From contig NZ_CP023747.1 of NCBI RefSeq assembly GCF_008704995.1, positions 4,309,501 to 4,373,500 of the forward strand: a DNA stretch of 64,000 bases, in the 5' to 3' direction. Position numbers and translations under genes: made by a program. Numbering within the stretch: position 1 is the stretch's first letter; each line of letters starts with the position of its first letter. A model generated the notes under the pieces. The model was not told the DNA's origin, did no database searches, and saw only the letters and a program-made list of their open reading frames with translations. Source of the stretch: Streptomyces nodosus. GTDB lineage: Bacteria > Actinomycetota > Actinomycetes > Streptomycetales > Streptomycetaceae. Below are positions 61,273-64,000 of this stretch, one piece after another.

Positions 61273-61737
61273 GTGCCGGATCCGACCGCCGTCGCCGTCA
61301 TGGCGGAGACCGGAAGCACGGGGACGGGGAGCGCGGAGACCGCCGCGAGAGCCGGAGACATCATCGCGACGGGCTACTTCCAGTCCTACTCCGTCGTCGG
61401 GCTGCTCGCCGTCGTGGGGGTGCTCTTCGTGGCCGTCGCCTTCGGCGCCGGCCGGCTGCTGCGCCCGGTCGTGCCCACCCCGGAGAAGCTTCTGACGTAC
61501 GAGTGCGGTGTCGACCCCGTCGGCGAGGGCTGGGCCCACACCCAGGTTCGCTACTACGTCTATGCGTTTCTGTATGTGATTTTCGCGGTCGACTCGATCT
61601 TCCTCTTCCCCTGGGCGACGGTCTTCGCCGATCCGCGTTATGGAGCGACCACGCTCGTGGAGATGTTCGTCTTCCTCGGCTTTCTGGCCGTGGGACTGCT
61701 GTACGCATACAAGAAGGGCGTCCTGACATGGACGTGA
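61273..61737 (+). CDS. nuoA2: NADH-quinone oxidoreductase subunit A, second copy
   Basis: A 154-residue NuoA homologue with three helices. An extra N-terminal stretch of about 35 residues (Thr/Gly/Ala-rich) precedes the first helix. The loop YECGVDPVGEGWAHTQVRYYVYAFLYVIFAVDSIFLFPWA is conserved but diverges from NuoA at 16453 (YECGIEPTPTPAGG). The GTG start has GGGAGTGAGGGG upstream. It begins a second, smaller complex-I cluster that continues past the window. Confidence 0.94.
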   Translation: MPDPTAVAVMAETGSTGTGSAETAARAGDIIATGYFQSYSVVGLLAVVGVLFVAVAFGAGRLLRPVVPTPEKLLTYECGVDPVGEGWAHTQVRYYVYAFLYVIFAVDSIFLFPWATVFADPRYGATTLVEMFVFLGFLAVGLLYAYKKGVLTWT

Positions 61738-62372
61738 ACCCCTCGACTCCGTCGGTTCCCGAGCCGGTCCCGGTCCCGGTACCGCTCCTGGAGCCGAAGC
61801 GACTGGGCGCGCTCTCCCGCCTCGCCCCCGAGCCGATGAAGGTGGTCCTGAACTGGGGACGCCGCTACTCGCTCTGGGTCTTCAACTTCGGCCTCGCCTG
61901 CTGCGCGATCGAGTTCATCGCCGCGTCGATGGCCCGCCACGACTTCATCCGCCTGGGCGTGATCCCGTTCGCACCCGGCCCGCGCCAGGCCGATCTGATG
62001 GTGGTGTCCGGCACGGTCACGGACAAGATGGCCCCGGCCGTCAAACGCCTGTACGAGCAGATGCCCGAGCCGAAGTACGTCATCTCCTTCGGGGCGTGCT
62101 CGAACTGCGGCGGCCCCTACTGGGACTCGTACTCCGTCACCAAGGGCGTCGACCAGATCATCCCGGTGGATGTGTACGTCCCCGGCTGCCCGCCCCGCCC
62201 CGAGGCGCTGCTCCAGGGCATCCTCAAACTCCAGGAGAAGATCGCGCGCGAGTCGCTGGGGGAGCGCTACGGCACGGCGCGGCCGTCCACCGCCGCCCTC
62301 CAGAGCGGCCTGGTCACCCCGCCCGCCCCGGTCCCGGGCCCCGGGACGGGCCCGGCCACGGAGGTGCGGTGA
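61728..62372 (+). CDS. nuoB2: NADH-quinone oxidoreductase subunit B, second copy
   Basis: A 214-residue NuoB homologue. The N2-cluster ligands are kept: the tandem Cys in FGLACCAIEFIA, Cys in SFGACSNCGG and Cys in YVPGCPPRPE. The CSNCGG variant has an extra Cys relative to the first NuoB (CASSGG), closer to some ferredoxin-linked complex I or hydrogenase small subunits. The N-terminal 30 residues are Pro/Val-rich. The ATG is inside nuoA2 (10-base overlap), and the stop overlaps nuoC2. Confidence 0.95.
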   Translation: MDVNPSTPSVPEPVPVPVPLLEPKRLGALSRLAPEPMKVVLNWGRRYSLWVFNFGLACCAIEFIAASMARHDFIRLGVIPFAPGPRQADLMVVSGTVTDKMAPAVKRLYEQMPEPKYVISFGACSNCGGPYWDSYSVTKGVDQIIPVDVYVPGCPPRPEALLQGILKLQEKIARESLGERYGTARPSTAALQSGLVTPPAPVPGPGTGPATEVR

Positions 62373-63661
62373 TGACCACGGTCGGCTGGCTGCCCGCACC
62401 CGCCGAGGAACTCTTCGGCCCCCAGGCCACGGCCGAGGTGTCCTACGACGTCCTGACGGTCGACGTCCCCGCGACGGGCTGGACCGAGGCGCTGCGGGTC
62501 GCCCGCGACGACCTGGGCTGCACCTATTTCGACTGGCTGAGCGCGGTCGACGAACCGGGCACGGGCCTGCGCGTCTCGGCGCATGTGGTAGCCCTGTCCC
62601 CGGTCCGCCGACTCCTCGTCCGTACGACCGTGCCGCACACGGCCCCGGTGCTCCCCTCCGCCGTGGGCGTCTACGCGGGTGCCGCCTGGCATGAACGCGA
62701 GACCCACGAAATGTTCGGTGTCACCTTCGAGGGCCACCCCGCGCCGGCCCATCTGCTGCTGCCCGAGGGCTTCGAGGGCCACCCCCTGCGCAAGGACTTC
62801 GTGCTGGCCGCCCGGGTCGCCAAGGCCTGGCCCGGCGCCAAGGAACCGGGCGAGTCCGACCACGGCGGCCCCAGGCGCCGGCAGATGCTGCCCCCGGGCG
62901 TCCCCGACCCCAATGAATGGGGCCCCCTCAAGGGCCAGCTTCCCCCGGCTCCCTCCCGCCCCGCCCGAGCCGCGGGCCGCGCGGCGGGAGACCGGCCGGT
63001 CCGCCGCACCCGTACGGCCGCGGAGGGTTCGACGAGCCAGGGCCCGGCCACCGGCGAGCCCACGGACACCCCGCCCACCCCCCGACGGGCCCGCAGCGCC
63101 TCGGGAGGATCGGCCTCGCAGCGCGCGCCGGAGCCGGACGCCGGTTCCACGGCTCCGGCCGGTCCGCGGCGTGCGCGCAGCGCCTCGCAGGGGTCGGCGT
63201 CCCAACGCACGGCGCCCTCGCCCGAGGCCCCCTCACCCTCGCCCGAGGCACCCGCGTCCGGTCCCCGACGGGCCCGCAGCGCGTCCGAAGGGTCCGCATC
63301 GCAAGGGTCGAACGCCCCGGCGGCCGAGGACCCGACCGCCGAGCGCCCCGTCCCGCCCCACGGTGCGGACGCCCCCTGGCACCACGCCCGCCCCGCCTTC
63401 GACGAGCCCGAGCCCGCCGGGGCCGAGAGCACGAAGGAGACGACGGGGACCGAGGACGACACCGCCGTACGAGCAGCCGTGCCCGAATCGGCGCCCGAAC
63501 TCGCGCCCGAGGACGCGCCCGAGGACGCGTCCGGGGCCGGATCCGGAACGGGCGGTGGCGAGGACCGCCCCGGCGACGCCCGGCGCCCCGGGCCGGACCC
63601 CGACGAGACGCCCGCCGACGACACACCCACCCCCGACGACCCCTCCGGAGGCACGCCGTGA
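62372..63661 (+). CDS. nuoC2: NADH-quinone oxidoreductase subunit C, second copy, with long repeat-containing tail
   Basis: A 429-residue protein whose first 170 residues are a NuoC domain, with the signature WHERETHEMFGVTFEGHPAP and LPEGFEGHPLRKDF. The remaining roughly 250 residues are disordered and rich in Pro, Ala, Ser, Glu and Arg, with three copies of an RRARSASxGSASQ motif. Normal NuoC is about 200 residues. The ATG at 62372 overlaps the nuoB2 stop (TGATG). No nuoD follows; the next gene is nuoH2. The tail may be an adaptor or may simply tolerate expansion. Confidence 0.88.
   Translation: MTTVGWLPAPAEELFGPQATAEVSYDVLTVDVPATGWTEALRVARDDLGCTYFDWLSAVDEPGTGLRVSAHVVALSPVRRLLVRTTVPHTAPVLPSAVGVYAGAAWHERETHEMFGVTFEGHPAPAHLLLPEGFEGHPLRKDFVLAARVAKAWPGAKEPGESDHGGPRRRQMLPPGVPDPNEWGPLKGQLPPAPSRPARAAGRAAGDRPVRRTRTAAEGSTSQGPATGEPTDTPPTPRRARSASGGSASQRAPEPDAGSTAPAGPRRARSASQGSASQRTAPSPEAPSPSPEAPASGPRRARSASEGSASQGSNAPAAEDPTAERPVPPHGADAPWHHARPAFDEPEPAGAESTKETTGTEDDTAVRAAVPESAPELAPEDAPEDASGAGSGTGGGEDRPGDARRPGPDPDETPADDTPTPDDPSGGTP
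63083..63304 (+). repeat. Three RRARSASxGSASQ repeats in the NuoC2 tail
   Basis: The copies start at residues 238, 266 and 299 (63083, 63167 and 63266). They are more alike as protein than as DNA, with many synonymous differences, which suggests selection on the peptide. A fainter related unit, RTAAEGSTSQ, precedes them. Confidence 0.8.
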
Positions 63662-64000
63662 ACGGCGCTCTCGACGTCGCCCTGCGACTCGTCGTGGTGT
63701 TCGTCGTCTTCCTCACCTTCCCCCTGATCGTCGGGCAGACCGAACACAAGGTCATGGCCCATATGCAGGGCCGCCTCGGACCCATGTACGCCGGCGGATT
63801 CCACGGCTGGGCCCAACTTGTCGCCGACGGTGTGAAGTTCGCCCAGAAAGAGGACGTCGTCCCGGCGGGCGCGGACCGCCGCATCTTCCAACTGGCCCCC
63901 GCCGTCGCCCTTCTGCCGTACCTTCTGGTGCTGCTCGCCATCCCGATCGGTCCGGGTGAGGGCGCCGTCGGTCAGGTCGTCGACGCGGGCATCTTCTTCG
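63658..64000 (+). CDS. nuoH2: NADH-quinone oxidoreductase subunit H, second copy (3' end outside window)
   Basis: The first 114 residues of a NuoH homologue. The TEHKVMAHMQGRLGPMYAGGFHGWAQLVADGVKFAQKEDVVP segment corresponds to ERKVVAWMQLRIGPNRHGPWG... of NuoH at 24266, but the Glu-Arg-Lys is replaced by Glu-His-Lys and the GPNR by GPMY. The GTG start overlaps the nuoC2 stop (GTGA). Helices and the rest of the cluster lie beyond the edge. Confidence 0.93.
   Translation, partial: MNGALDVALRLVVVFVVFLTFPLIVGQTEHKVMAHMQGRLGPMYAGGFHGWAQLVADGVKFAQKEDVVPAGADRRIFQLAPAVALLPYLLVLLAIPIGPGEGAVGQVVDAGIFF

Overview
The window looks like a Streptomyces chromosome. The DNA is very GC-rich, genes use GTG starts freely, and the gene set is typical of the genus: futalosine-pathway menaquinone genes, a 14-gene NADH dehydrogenase operon plus the start of a second partial one, NarL-type two-component genes, a membrane Ser/Thr kinase, an Uma2-type nuclease and secreted cell-wall hydrolases. 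No species is claimed and no database was searched.

Layout. 1-12.2 kb: the 3' end of mqnE, a GNAT enzyme, a DUF4229-like membrane protein, an acyl-CoA synthetase, a cytochrome P450, a cold-shock protein (- strand, long leader and strong terminator), mqnA, a Ser/Thr kinase, a prepilin peptidase, mqnC, a truncated amidohydrolase-like protein and menG. 12.2-15.7 kb: a PASTA protein, a second GNAT enzyme, a geranylgeranyl-reductase-family flavoprotein and a secreted NlpC/P60 hydrolase. 15.7-16.45 kb: a 784-bp gene-free region rich in inverted repeats, with Rex-like operators, upstream of nuoA. 16.45-32.5 kb: nuoABCDEFGHIJKLMN, tightly overlapped and closed by a 13-bp hairpin. 32.6-43.5 kb: Uma2 nuclease, RecQ, fumarylacetoacetase, an ATP-grasp/flavoprotein pair, a HAD phosphatase, a secreted transglycosylase under a c-di-AMP (ydaO/yuaA-type) riboswitch, and a CocE hydrolase. 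43.9-48.4 kb: polyprenyl diphosphate synthase, a LolA-like protein and an ABC-2 exporter. 48.4-57 kb: NUDIX, a proline-rich TPR-like protein, RarD, a QorB/QorR-like divergent pair and a 2-oxoacid:ferredoxin oxidoreductase (korAB). 57-61 kb: a NarL-type regulator and two tandem paralogous histidine kinases. 61.3 kb to the end: nuoA2-nuoB2-nuoC2-nuoH2, running off the edge.

How the genes fit together. The dominant theme is menaquinone respiration. MqnA, MqnE and MqnC make the ring precursor, the polyprenyl synthase makes the side chain, MenG methylates the ring, the flavoprotein may saturate isoprene units, and complex I uses the product. KorAB could supply reduced ferredoxin, and QorB is a quinone-oxidoreductase-like protein. 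Redox control through Rex is suggested by operator-like sequences upstream of nuoA. The second theme is cell-wall remodelling (NlpC/P60 and transglycosylase), where at least one gene sits behind a c-di-AMP riboswitch. Several genes carry a -10 hexamer exactly six bases before the start codon, which indicates leaderless transcripts.
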